Source of the DNA: SYFY01 sp031385325
GTDB lineage: Bacteria; Pseudomonadota; Gammaproteobacteria; Pseudomonadales; Azotimanducaceae
Direction: 5' to 3'
Length of the DNA stretch: 34,533 nt
NCBI GenBank assembly: GCA_031385325.1
Contig: JANNBJ010000074.1
Coordinates: forward strand, 1 to 34,533
The position numbers and the translations under genes were made by a program. Position 1 is the stretch's first letter; the number at the start of each line of letters is the position of its first letter. Shown piece by piece: positions 14,493 through 22,559 of this stretch. Below the pieces are notes generated by a model. That model was not told the origin of the DNA. It worked only from the letters and a program-made list of their open reading frames with translations, and did not search any database.

Positions 14493-15002
14493 ATGAACTG
14501 GGAAGCGATTGGTGCAATTGGAGAAGTCGCGGGCGCGCTGGTCGTAGCCGTCACCCTCGCTTTCCTGGTCGTGCAGGTGCGCCAAAATTCGAAGGCGATC
14601 AGCGCGACGATCACGCATGCAAATATTGCAGGGTTCAACGAACTAAACACGCTGTTGGCTGCAAACCCGCAGTTGGCAGAGATTTTTGATCGCGGAACTA
14701 CGGATCCTTCCCGGCTGACTGTCGACGAGGCCTATAGCTACACCTGGATCGTGCGCTCATTCCTCAACCTGTTCTTTAATCTCTACGATCAGTTCCTTCA
14801 GGGTACATGCCCAGAATCGCTGTGGCGCCGACACGAAATGGAGCTTCAGGCCTTTGTGGTGTCACCCGGGGTCAGAGAGTTTCTCAAGGCCAATTCGTAC
14901 TATGACCAACTAATCGCGCATATCGATGCTCTGCCGCTTAAGCCGGATCATCGCATCGGTTTCAGCCTGGACATTCAAGATGAACCGCGAAAGGACACCT
15001 GA
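14493..15002 (+). CDS. Second membrane-anchored unknown, paralogue of the protein at 12319
   Basis: The 169-residue protein starts at ATG 14493, seven bases after GAGG; an in-frame GTG at 14472 is less likely. Residues 5-27 (IGAIGEVAGALVVAVTLAFL) make one transmembrane helix followed by VVQVRQNSKAIS. The rest is soluble and helical, with DPSRLTVDEAY and a W-R-R-x-E segment. Anchor, (V/I)QxxQNS motif, P-x-R-(M/L)-T and overall length repeat those of the protein at 12319-12867. No function is recognised; the short gap to 15167 contains only a doubtful 30-codon frame. Confidence 0.75.
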   Translation: MNWEAIGAIGEVAGALVVAVTLAFLVVQVRQNSKAISATITHANIAGFNELNTLLAANPQLAEIFDRGTTDPSRLTVDEAYSYTWIVRSFLNLFFNLYDQFLQGTCPESLWRRHEMELQAFVVSPGVREFLKANSYYDQLIAHIDALPLKPDHRIGFSLDIQDEPRKDT

Positions 15003-15166
15003 CAGCCGCTCCATTGCAGAAACAGGTACGCAAATGAAGAATCCGGTCCACGAATACGAAGTTGCAGACGAGCGTTGGTGCGTTGGACTATGGCTCGGAT
15101 CTCCGGCATGCACGACAAGCAGCTAAATAGAGAAAGCTGGTATGAACGCACAGGATCAACTTTAAG

Positions 15167-15697
15167 ATGCACCCACGCTTGAGTGAAGGAAACGGGTTAC
15201 ACATCCGACCGGAAGTCGACGATGACGTTCTGACCATCCGCGAGATTACAGCCGCCGCATTTGAGCATATGACTTACGCCGCGGGAGACGAACCTGAGCT
15301 GATCGATACACTTCGCTCTGCGTCTCGACTCTACCTGTCTCTGGTGGCCGAACTGGAAGGCCAGGTTGTGGGACATATCGCGTTTTCGCGTGCCACAGCT
15401 TCGAATGCGTCTGGCGACTGGTTTGCACTGGGACCCGTCTCCGTGCTGCCTTCGCATCAGAAAAAAGGGATCGGTTCGGCGCTCATCGAATCGGGAATAA
15501 CGAAGCTCGCGAGTGAACATGCGGCAGGATGCATCCTCACTGGCGATCCCGGCTACTACACGCGTTTTGGGTTCGTGCTGGCACCAGAGCTGACACCTCC
15601 AGGCGATCCGATCGAGTTTTTCCAGATCAAGTTGATCAATGGGCCAAAACCGAGCGGAAAGATTCATTTCGATCCCGCATTCGGGAGCGACGCCTGA
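15167..15697 (+). CDS. GNAT N-acetyltransferase, YhbS-like
   Basis: The 176-residue protein contains the acetyl-CoA-binding motif A at about 104-118 (SHQKKGIGSALIES, pattern Q/R-x-x-G-x-G), preceded by the strand WFALGPVSVLP and followed by LTGDPGYYTRFGFVLAPEL, which is the characteristic YhbS-type ending. ATG 15167 is used although the upstream Shine-Dalgarno match is weak. The acceptor is unknown. It may be the last cassette gene of the array; no attC was found directly behind it. Confidence 0.85.
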   Translation: MHPRLSEGNGLHIRPEVDDDVLTIREITAAAFEHMTYAAGDEPELIDTLRSASRLYLSLVAELEGQVVGHIAFSRATASNASGDWFALGPVSVLPSHQKKGIGSALIESGITKLASEHAAGCILTGDPGYYTRFGFVLAPELTPPGDPIEFFQIKLINGPKPSGKIHFDPAFGSDA

Positions 15698-15713
15698 CGT
15701 ACCGCGGCACGAC

Positions 15714-15733
15714 GCTGCATTGACAAATGCAGC
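15714..15733. repeat. Perfect 8-bp hairpin behind the GNAT gene
   Basis: GCTGCATT-GACA-AATGCAGC forms an 8-bp stem with a 4-base loop 17 bases after the stop codon. No T-run follows, so it is at best a weak or factor-dependent terminator. Confidence 0.4.
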
Positions 15734-15835
15734 CCACTCCTTCGCAATCCGGTTCGCGGTGTTACGCCCTTTCGATCGGCTCGATTGCGAATACCGTGCA
15801 ACAATCTTCATGTCACCCCTCAGGAGTCGGCCCAG

Positions 15836-17068
15836 ATGGTTCAACCCGCGATCATTGAACGGCAGAAAACGATCTCGAAAACACCGATGCTGCAACGCAT
15901 CGCTGCGATGAAGGAATCGCTGAAGGCAGCAGGCGACGAAGCCCAGCACCTTCGCCACCTGCCTGCCTGGGCATCGAAGCAGATGGCAGACCAGGGGCTC
16001 TACCGATATGCACTGCCAATTGAACTGGGAGGCGAGAACCTTTGCGCACGCCAGCAGATCGAGATCATTGAAGCGGTTTCCGCCATCGATGGTTCGGTGG
16101 GCTGGTGCACGCAGATTTCATCCGAGATCAACGCACTGGTCATACGACGCATGTCGCCTACGCTTGCACACACGATATTCAACGACTGGGATGCTCTCGT
16201 GTGCTCCGGGCATGGTCCTGCGAATGGACCGAACCCCGGGCGAAAGGCGCGTCGGGATGGTGACGGTTGGCGGCTGAACTATCAGGGTTCCTTCGCCAGC
16301 GGTTGTCACAACGCGAACTGGAATTTTCTCATGGGCGCATCAACCGTCGATGAGAACACTGGCAAACCCGCGGAGGCCTCCTACATGATTCCGGTCGGCG
16401 AATTTGAAATCGTCGATACCTGGGACACCGCAGGCATGCGTGGCTCCGGCAGCCACGATGTGCGGATGACGGACTGTTATGTGCGGCCCGAACACCTCCT
16501 CCCCTTTCGGTCGCTGGCACCCAGTGAAACCTGGGAAAATCCGACCTATCGAAACCCGACACATGCGATCTATAACAAGGCGGCGGTGGCGCTGGGTGTT
16601 TGCAGGGGTGCCATCGACTCTTTCATCGAACTTGCCCAAGCGAAAACACCCTGGGGCGCGGGGGCAATGCTGAAGGATCAACCGCTGGTGCAGTATCGGA
16701 TTGGTGAGGCGCAGGCAACTTTGATGGCGGCACGTGCATTTGTCATGGACACACAGGATCGCCTGGAGGCCCACCTCGGCCCGCTCCCGTCAAACGGTGG
16801 ACGGCTGGCCCCGGAGTGGGAGTACTTCTGGCCAGCGCTTCTGGCGTGTGCGCACGCGGCGCAGTCGTGCAGAACGATCGTTGACATGATCAACAACACG
16901 GCTGGCACCACGGGCAGCCGAATGGACAGCCCACTCGAACGTCAATTGCGTGACGCGCATCAGGCGGCAAACCATGCGCTGATTTCGTATCGACACTACG
17001 AGGATCTGGGCAAGACCTTTGTTGGCTACGAACCGGCTGCCGGGTACATGGAACTTTCCAGAGCCTGA
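15836..17068 (+). CDS. Acyl-CoA-dehydrogenase-fold flavoprotein, HsaA/DszC-like monooxygenase group
   Basis: The 410-residue protein MVQPAIIERQ... has the acyl-CoA dehydrogenase fold: an N-terminal helical domain with LPIELGGENL, a central beta domain with GSFASGCHNANW and DTAGMRGSGSHDV, and a C-terminal helical bundle with AGTTGSRMDSPLERQLRDAH. W-x-x-G-M-R-G-(S/T)-G-S-x-D/H and G-x-x-x-x-x-S-x-L-x-R-x-x-R-D are typical of the flavin-dependent hydroxylases HsaA, DszC and relatives, rather than of true acyl-CoA dehydrogenases. AGGAG lies nine bases before ATG 15836. It would use reduced FMN/FAD from a separate reductase; the substrate is unknown. It converges on the minus-strand glycan operon with 76 bases between them. 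Confidence 0.82.
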   Translation: MVQPAIIERQKTISKTPMLQRIAAMKESLKAAGDEAQHLRHLPAWASKQMADQGLYRYALPIELGGENLCARQQIEIIEAVSAIDGSVGWCTQISSEINALVIRRMSPTLAHTIFNDWDALVCSGHGPANGPNPGRKARRDGDGWRLNYQGSFASGCHNANWNFLMGASTVDENTGKPAEASYMIPVGEFEIVDTWDTAGMRGSGSHDVRMTDCYVRPEHLLPFRSLAPSETWENPTYRNPTHAIYNKAAVALGVCRGAIDSFIELAQAKTPWGAGAMLKDQPLVQYRIGEAQATLMAARAFVMDTQDRLEAHLGPLPSNGGRLAPEWEYFWPALLACAHAAQSCRTIVDMINNTAGTTGSRMDSPLERQLRDAHQAANHALISYRHYEDLGKTFVGYEPAAGYMELSRA

Positions 17069-17144
17069 GGTACTGCAGCGGTTGAATCGACAGAATCTTT
17101 GAAGCCTGGACCAAGCCGCGCCTTCACACGGTAAGGTCCGGCAC

Positions 17145-18635
17145 TCAAACCGACCTGGCTCCGATGTAGTCTTTGACGTGCCGTCGCTCTGTTGGCGTAA
17201 GCACGCCGTTCCACCCCAGGACCAGCAACCCCACCATACAAGCGCCGAGCATCACCGCCTGCACTTGCGTTCCCAGGTGTTGACCAATCCACGTCGCCAA
17301 TAACCCAACAACGATCGTCAGGCTCATGATCGTTACCGTCGACGCGTAGTTCCAGGACAGAGGATAAGAACGCTGCGAAAGCCAGGACGCAACTACTGCC
17401 CTGACGATGAATCCGCATAGGACCCCAACGCCGACACCAAACAGGCCAAACAAGGGAGCGAGTACAACAATGCCGAAGACCGTCGATACAAGTGCCGCAG
17501 CGTACGCATACAGGCTCAGGTAACTTCGCATGGAAAGACCGATACCAATATCCGTGATCCAGCCGACTGCCTGAACGGCCAGACCCATCGCCAGAGGAAA
17601 CACCACGACGGCGGCATCAACATATCGATCAGAAGCCAGCAGGTGAATGAGCGGCTTCGCCAATAACGTGAGTGTGAGCACCAAAAAGCACATGAGAAAC
17701 GCGAAGAGCTTCAACACCAGGTTGAACGTCACCGATGCATGGTCCTGTTTGTGCAGCGACAGAAAAAACGGTCCCCACGCCGTTTGAAACGCACTCACCA
17801 CCAATCCGGTCAGAATGGCGATCTTGGAAGCCACAGCGTACAGGCCGAGCGTTTCCACGCTGATCAAATCAACAATCAACGTGCGCTCAAGCGTTGGGGA
17901 AAACGCACCCACCACGCAGACAATGCCGATGGGAACGGCATACGGCAGCATCTCTCGCAGTCGTTCAGTACTGCGCGGTAATGCCAACCACTTGCGTATG
18001 AAGATCAATCCCAGCACACCAAAGACCATGTTGGTGCTCAAACCCACCAGCAAAACGCCCTCAAGTCCTGCGTTGAATACCAGCACAGCCACCGCCAGCG
18101 ACGTTGTCTGCAGCACCGCAAAACCGATGGCCATGACCAGATATTGGTTGCGCGCAAAGGTCCACTTCAAAAGCCCCTGCGTGAAACTGATGAGCAGAAT
18201 GAAGGGCAGCTGCAGCAGTACGATTCTGAACAACCGCACGCCGTCCGGCGTTGCGATCAGGAAGCCGGCAATCCACTCCGCACCAATCCAGAGCACCGGC
18301 AACAGCAGGGCGAGACCTGATAGCTGAAACAGCAGAGACTGCGATATCAGCTGACGTCGTTCACCGGTGTCTTCCCGTTCATAGAAGTAGCGCGCCACCG
18401 CCGAATCCTGTCCAAACACGAACGTGATGGCCATGAAGCTGGCCAGTACCAGGAAATAATCGAGCACACCGTAGTCAACCAGCGAAAAGTGTCGTGCCAG
18501 CAGTGGAAAGGTGATCAGCGCCAACAACGAACTGACCGCTGCCGCGCCACCATAGAGCGCGGTATCTTTGAGCAGAAAGCGAAGGCGTCCGCCCAGCGAA
18601 AGGCCGGTGGGTGTGGTGTCGTTCGTCTCACTCAT
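17145..18635 (-). CDS. Wzx-type polysaccharide flippase (MOP superfamily)
   Basis: The 496-residue protein has about 12-14 hydrophobic helices evenly spread, beginning with DTALYGGAAAVSSLLALITF and PLLARHFSLVDYGVLDYF, the usual start of the polysaccharide-biosynthesis/Wzx family. Its last place in a glycan operon, 63 bases behind a glycosyltransferase, suggests that it moves the finished lipid-linked repeat unit across the inner membrane. No polymerase (Wzy) or ligase gene is in the window. Confidence 0.88.
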   Translation of the reverse strand: MSETNDTTPTGLSLGGRLRFLLKDTALYGGAAAVSSLLALITFPLLARHFSLVDYGVLDYFLVLASFMAITFVFGQDSAVARYFYEREDTGERRQLISQSLLFQLSGLALLLPVLWIGAEWIAGFLIATPDGVRLFRIVLLQLPFILLISFTQGLLKWTFARNQYLVMAIGFAVLQTTSLAVAVLVFNAGLEGVLLVGLSTNMVFGVLGLIFIRKWLALPRSTERLREMLPYAVPIGIVCVVGAFSPTLERTLIVDLISVETLGLYAVASKIAILTGLVVSAFQTAWGPFFLSLHKQDHASVTFNLVLKLFAFLMCFLVLTLTLLAKPLIHLLASDRYVDAAVVVFPLAMGLAVQAVGWITDIGIGLSMRSYLSLYAYAAALVSTVFGIVVLAPLFGLFGVGVGVLCGFIVRAVVASWLSQRSYPLSWNYASTVTIMSLTIVVGLLATWIGQHLGTQVQAVMLGACMVGLLVLGWNGVLTPTERRHVKDYIGARSV

Positions 18636-18698
18636 CGGCGTATACGTTGATGGTGCAAACGCTGCACGTGACTTCGCGGGCCAAAACGGTCGTGAGTC

Positions 18699-20012
18699 TC
18701 ACGATCCGTCTCGACCGGCTTCTTGCAACAAATCCAGCCACTGCCGCGCCAGACTGAGGCCGTTGTAGCGGTTGAACCACGTTTTTGCGCTACGACCAAT
18801 CGCTGCCATTTTTTCCGGATGGTCTGCCATGTCCAGCAGGTGATTGAGAATGTCATCGCGTGTGCGAATCGGCAGCATCGGCGGCGGTGGATGGCCGAAA
18901 ATCTGCTCGTACTCACCATCTGCAAAGTTGAATCCCTGCAGCAGTGGCTTGCCATGAGCGAGTGCTTCCCAACCCGTTCCTCCCCAGAGAATTCTCGGAA
19001 CGTCGTAAAACTCACCCACCCCGATATCGACCCTTGAGAGCAGCCACATCAACTCCCGGCGGTCCATCTTTGGTAACCAGTGAACATACGCACTGATGCC
19101 TAACTCCGTTATCAGCCCCTTTGTGGTCTCGACATCCGTTCCATACTCGACCATCAGCAGACGCGGATTGAGCTGCGGCCGTTCCTTGATGAACAGGGCA
19201 AACGAACGAACCAGCCAGTCATTGTGCTTGTCCTCCTTGAGCCATGCCTCTGGCGAATAACTGCCGGGGTTGGTCCAGAACAGGCGCGCCTGGTGCAGGA
19301 TCGTGATGCCGGAATCGGCCAGCACCTTGCCGGCTTCAAGTAACAACTTCGAAGGCGGCGCGTCGGGCATGTTCTCTTCGACATAAACAGCGGGAATCGC
19401 CAGCTTGATGGGTTCAACACCATTGTTGATCAGGACATCGTGTGTGAGACCCATCTCCGCATTCAGCACATGCCTGGCTGCTCGAATGCCCGCCGCCTGG
19501 CGGCGCGCGATGTGCTCTCCCACTACGCGATTGATGCCCAGCATGCCGTCAAACCGCTGAACGAACTCACCTGAGCGCAGAAACTCAACGCCAGTTGAAT
19601 ACGGGAAAAAGAGATCCAGCGACAACCCCGCCCGAGCGAGACTGGCCGGTGTGATCCCGGACGCCATCAATCGGTCGTACTTACCATAGGTGCGGCGAAT
19701 CAGTGTCTTCGAGATCGGGCGTGCCCAGCCATCCTGCCGGCCGAACCACGATCGAAACATCGAGCGAGATGCCATCAACCAGGAAGAAGGGAAATCCAGC
19801 GCCGTAACCAGCGCGTTGGGGATCAACGTCTGGTGAATGTAGGGCTGCCACTTCTCCATGCTCCACGTATCACTCTCCGGCTTGAAGTGACTGAGCGACT
19901 TCTGTCCGTCGTTGGCATACAACAACAAATGCGCATCGGCGCCCATGTCCCGGAAGTACCGCATGATCGCGAAATTGGCATTGTTCATATTGCCAATCAG
20001 CCCGATCTTCAT
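18699..20012 (-). CDS. Glycosyltransferase, GT-B fold (GT4-like)
   Basis: The 437-residue protein opens with MKIGLIGNMNNANFAIMRYF, a nucleotide-fold strand with a G-N-x-N-N motif typical of bacterial GT-B enzymes, and the C-terminal half holds VHWLPKMDRRELMWLLSRVD, GTGWEALAHGKPLL and a terminal SLARQWLDLL, a donor-site arrangement of GT4-like transferases. ATG 20012 overlaps the HisF-like stop by 4 bp, so it is translated with the amidination genes. Probably it adds a sugar to the lipid-linked oligosaccharide. Confidence 0.82.
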   Translation of the reverse strand: MKIGLIGNMNNANFAIMRYFRDMGADAHLLLYANDGQKSLSHFKPESDTWSMEKWQPYIHQTLIPNALVTALDFPSSWLMASRSMFRSWFGRQDGWARPISKTLIRRTYGKYDRLMASGITPASLARAGLSLDLFFPYSTGVEFLRSGEFVQRFDGMLGINRVVGEHIARRQAAGIRAARHVLNAEMGLTHDVLINNGVEPIKLAIPAVYVEENMPDAPPSKLLLEAGKVLADSGITILHQARLFWTNPGSYSPEAWLKEDKHNDWLVRSFALFIKERPQLNPRLLMVEYGTDVETTKGLITELGISAYVHWLPKMDRRELMWLLSRVDIGVGEFYDVPRILWGGTGWEALAHGKPLLQGFNFADGEYEQIFGHPPPPMLPIRTRDDILNHLLDMADHPEKMAAIGRSAKTWFNRYNGLSLARQWLDLLQEAGRDGS

Positions 20013-20776
20013 ACCAGCACTGCTTCGAGTTGTTCCGCATCCGGGAAATTCACCAGCACACCCATGCCTTGGCGCTGAAACACCACCATGCTGCCCAGTG
20101 CCACCGCCGATGCATGGGCTTGTTTCACAACTGCGCCGATGTCCTGCAAGGTGCCTGCTCCGCCGTGCGCAATCACCGGAATCGACACTGCATCGGCCAC
20201 ACGTTTGACCAGCTCCAGATCAAAGCCCTGCCAGGATCCTTCGCGATCGATTGACGTCAGCAGAATTTCACCAGCGCCGCGACGCTCCACTTCCATCGCC
20301 CACGTCACCGGATCCTGGCGGGTGTTTCGACGACCGGCCAGCGTCCGCACTGTGGCTCCACCCCACCAACCCGCCTTCACATCGATCGATACCACCACGG
20401 CCTGGCTGCCATATTGGCGAGCCAGCTCCGTCACCAAGTCTGGATGTTCGATGGCAGCGGTGTTGATGCAGACTTTTTCAAAACCGATGTCGAACACTGC
20501 CTTCGCCTGCTCGAGTGATCTCAACCCACCGCCATAACCAAGTGGCATAAAACACTCATCGGCAATGTCGGCCAGCAACTTCAGGTTCGGACTACGGCCT
20601 TCACGACTGGCGGTGATATCGAGAAACATCAGCTCGTCCACTTCCAGTTCGTTGAAGATGCGAACTGTATTGCACGGATCACCGACATAGCTGAATTTTC
20701 CAAAGCGCACCGTCTTGACCAGGCTCTCATTGCGCAGCAGCAGTACCGGTATCACTCGAGTGCGCAGAGCGTTCAT
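20009..20776 (-). CDS. hisF: HisF-like cyclase homologue of the sugar-amidination module
   Basis: The 255-residue protein has a complete HisF-type (beta-alpha)8 barrel: RVIPVLLLRN, ELMFLDITAS, MPLGYGGGLRS, VCINTAAIEHPDLV, VVVSIDVKAG, LLTSIDREG and VIAHGGAGT. In glycan clusters HisH/HisF pairs do not make histidine. With WbpG they channel glutamine-derived ammonia to convert an N-acetyl group to an acetamidino group (known from Pseudomonas O-antigen). ATGA overlaps on both sides, with hisH-like and glycosyltransferase genes, and wbpG two genes upstream, support this role. Confidence 0.87.
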   Translation of the reverse strand: MNALRTRVIPVLLLRNESLVKTVRFGKFSYVGDPCNTVRIFNELEVDELMFLDITASREGRSPNLKLLADIADECFMPLGYGGGLRSLEQAKAVFDIGFEKVCINTAAIEHPDLVTELARQYGSQAVVVSIDVKAGWWGGATVRTLAGRRNTRQDPVTWAMEVERRGAGEILLTSIDREGSWQGFDLELVKRVADAVSIPVIAHGGAGTLQDIGAVVKQAHASAVALGSMVVFQRQGMGVLVNFPDAEQLEAVLV

Positions 20777-21378
20777 AGGGTGGCAAAGTTCGTGAGAATC
20801 TGCAGTCCAAACCGGTGGCTTTTCTCCGGATGAAACTGCACACCATGGATATTGTCCCGGCTGATGGCTGCTTCGAAGTCGAGGCCGTAATGAGTACGCA
20901 TCAGGGAAAACGAGGGATCATCCACCTGCACGCAGTAGGTGTGCACGAAGTAATAACGTGATTGCGGCTCAACCCCCTTGGTGAGCGCACTCGGTGTGGT
21001 CAGACTGGCAATGTTCCAACCCATGTGCGGCACCTTGAGCCCGTCCTGCCTGGGAAATCTTTGCGTGACGCCAGGTATCCAATCCAGCCCGGCCAGAACG
21101 CCCTCTTCACTCGACCGGGTGAGCAATTGCATGCCAAGACAGACACCCAACACCGGAATGCGTTCAGTGAGCGCCTTGTTGCGCAGCACGTCCAGCAGGC
21201 CAGGCACACCATTGATCCGCATCATCGCTGCATCGAATGCACCCACCCCGGGCAACACCAGCCTTTCTGCACGGCGAATCACCTCGGGATCGGCTTCGAT
21301 GGATGCTTTCACCCCGATACGCTTGAACATGTTGAGCATGGAGCCGAGATTACCCATGCCGTAGTTGACGATGGTTAT
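20773..21378 (-). CDS. hisH: HisH-like glutaminase of the sugar-amidination module, apparent ATA start
   Basis: This class I glutamine amidotransferase has the nucleophile in GVCLGMQLL and the His-Glu pair in GVQFHPEKS, plus LPGVGAFDAAM. The family begins with a strand like MITIVNYGMGNLGSM. Here ITIVNYG is encoded immediately before the first ATG (21357), but the codon where ATG is expected is ATA at 21376-21378, overlapping the WbpG stop as ATAA. An ATGA overlap is used at several other junctions of the operon, so one G-to-A change explains both. Starting at ATG 21357 would remove the first beta strand. It supplies ammonia to the HisF-like barrel. Confidence 0.85.
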   Translation of the reverse strand: MTIVNYGMGNLGSMLNMFKRIGVKASIEADPEVIRRAERLVLPGVGAFDAAMMRINGVPGLLDVLRNKALTERIPVLGVCLGMQLLTRSSEEGVLAGLDWIPGVTQRFPRQDGLKVPHMGWNIASLTTPSALTKGVEPQSRYYFVHTYCVQVDDPSFSLMRTHYGLDFEAAISRDNIHGVQFHPEKSHRFGLQILTNFATL

Positions 21379-22559
21379 GATGTCGGCAGTCTGCTTGGAA
21401 AACAGTATTTCAGGTAGAAGCTCATGGGCACAAGATTGGCCTTGGCCAGGATAAAGAACAACGGACGCAGCCGTTCAAAGCGTTTTTTGTAGGTGGGGAA
21501 CTCGGTCCAGTTTTTGGGTGGCGATTGCATGACATCGTTGTATGCCTGTTCGCTCAGGCCGAGCCGCTTCTTGAAGTAACCCACCAACTCGTCTTCGATC
21601 AGAGGCGGTGTGTTGTACTCGGCCCAAGCAGCCGCGCGCGACATCTCACCATTGCGAGCCAGCGCAGACAGTGTGTTGTTGCGCATGTCACTGCCGTATT
21701 TTTGTGGCAGATAGACGCTGTGGCAGAACGATGTCATCCGGTTTTCCAGATGATGGCCACCGTAGTACTGCCAACCATAGCTGGTTTTGAGAAACTCCCG
21801 GGCACTGGCTTTGGAATATCGGATGTACCAGAACGGCCGAATGAACTTCGTTTGATCAAGAATGGCCGACTTGAGAAATCGGGAAAACGTCATCAACGGG
21901 TAGGTCTTCATCCGATCTCGGCCAAAACGGCTGTGGATGGCTTCAATGTAACGCCCATCGAAATAGTTGCGCCCCAGCGGAGTGATGCCTTCAGCGACAA
22001 ACGAATGACCTTCGAGGATGGTCTTGATCCCGAACTTCGCCGCAACCTGCCGCAGCAGGTAGGCGTAACCCAGATCGGTTGATGCCTCGATTTCCGGCAC
22101 ACCGGAAAGAAAGAACGCCCGGAAAATGTCGTCCGCTTCCTTGTTCGCAACCACATGGGTGTACAGATCAACATCGAGGCACTTCAACACCTTCTGGATG
22201 TTCATGGTGGCGATGGCGGAATTCCAGGTGTTGTCGTAGTGCACGGCCAGCGGACGCAAACCCCAGCGTTTGGCAAGGTAAACCAGGTACGAAGAATCGG
22301 TGCCACCGCTGACACCAACAATGCAGTCGTACTGTCGGCCGGCTCCGCTTCGTTTGATGTCATCGAGGATATCGGCAAAGAGTGCTTCGCCCTTGGCCTC
22401 CCCCGTGCCGTACTGATTGACCAGCACTTCAACCTGCCGGCAGTAGTTGCAGATGCCCTCGGCGTCGAAGTGAATTGCTGATACACGCTCGTCGTATATG
22501 CACCGAGAACAGATCCGCAGACCTGCCTTGTCAATGTCTGGGTCCAGCAGGAGACTCAT
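21375..22559 (-). CDS. wbpG: N-acetyl sugar amidotransferase, WbpG-like
   Basis: The 394-residue protein has an N-terminal zinc-type motif CSRC...CNYC (about residues 17-40) and a PP-loop ATP-pyrophosphatase motif GVSGGTDSSYLVYLAKRWG near 83-101, followed by the WYIRYSKASAREFLKTSYGW segment typical of this family. It adenylates the N-acetyl oxygen of a nucleotide sugar and replaces it with ammonia from HisH/HisF, giving an acetamidino sugar. The gene overlaps the formyltransferase upstream by ATGA and the hisH-like gene downstream by ATAA. Confidence 0.9.
   Translation of the reverse strand: MSLLLDPDIDKAGLRICSRCIYDERVSAIHFDAEGICNYCRQVEVLVNQYGTGEAKGEALFADILDDIKRSGAGRQYDCIVGVSGGTDSSYLVYLAKRWGLRPLAVHYDNTWNSAIATMNIQKVLKCLDVDLYTHVVANKEADDIFRAFFLSGVPEIEASTDLGYAYLLRQVAAKFGIKTILEGHSFVAEGITPLGRNYFDGRYIEAIHSRFGRDRMKTYPLMTFSRFLKSAILDQTKFIRPFWYIRYSKASAREFLKTSYGWQYYGGHHLENRMTSFCHSVYLPQKYGSDMRNNTLSALARNGEMSRAAAWAEYNTPPLIEDELVGYFKKRLGLSEQAYNDVMQSPPKNWTEFPTYKKRFERLRPLFFILAKANLVPMSFYLKYCFPSRLPTS

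Noticed and set aside
14198..14689. One intact 163-codon protein
   Set aside because: Its first part is a broken cupin, its middle a frameshifted DUF4160-like piece, and its last part overlaps the well-supported gene at 14493 out of frame.
15034..15126. Small 30-codon frame after the second membrane-anchored unknown
   Set aside because: No ribosome-binding site and no similarity that I recognise; an attC-like GTTGGAC nearby has no partner.
15197..15958. Minus-strand 253-codon frame opposite the GNAT gene
   Set aside because: It is antisense to a GNAT gene with clear motif A and has no family signal.
20009..21378. Histidine biosynthesis hisH/hisF
   Set aside because: They overlap wbpG and a glycosyltransferase gene by 4 bp each inside a glycan operon, with no other his genes, so a sugar-amidination role is far more likely.
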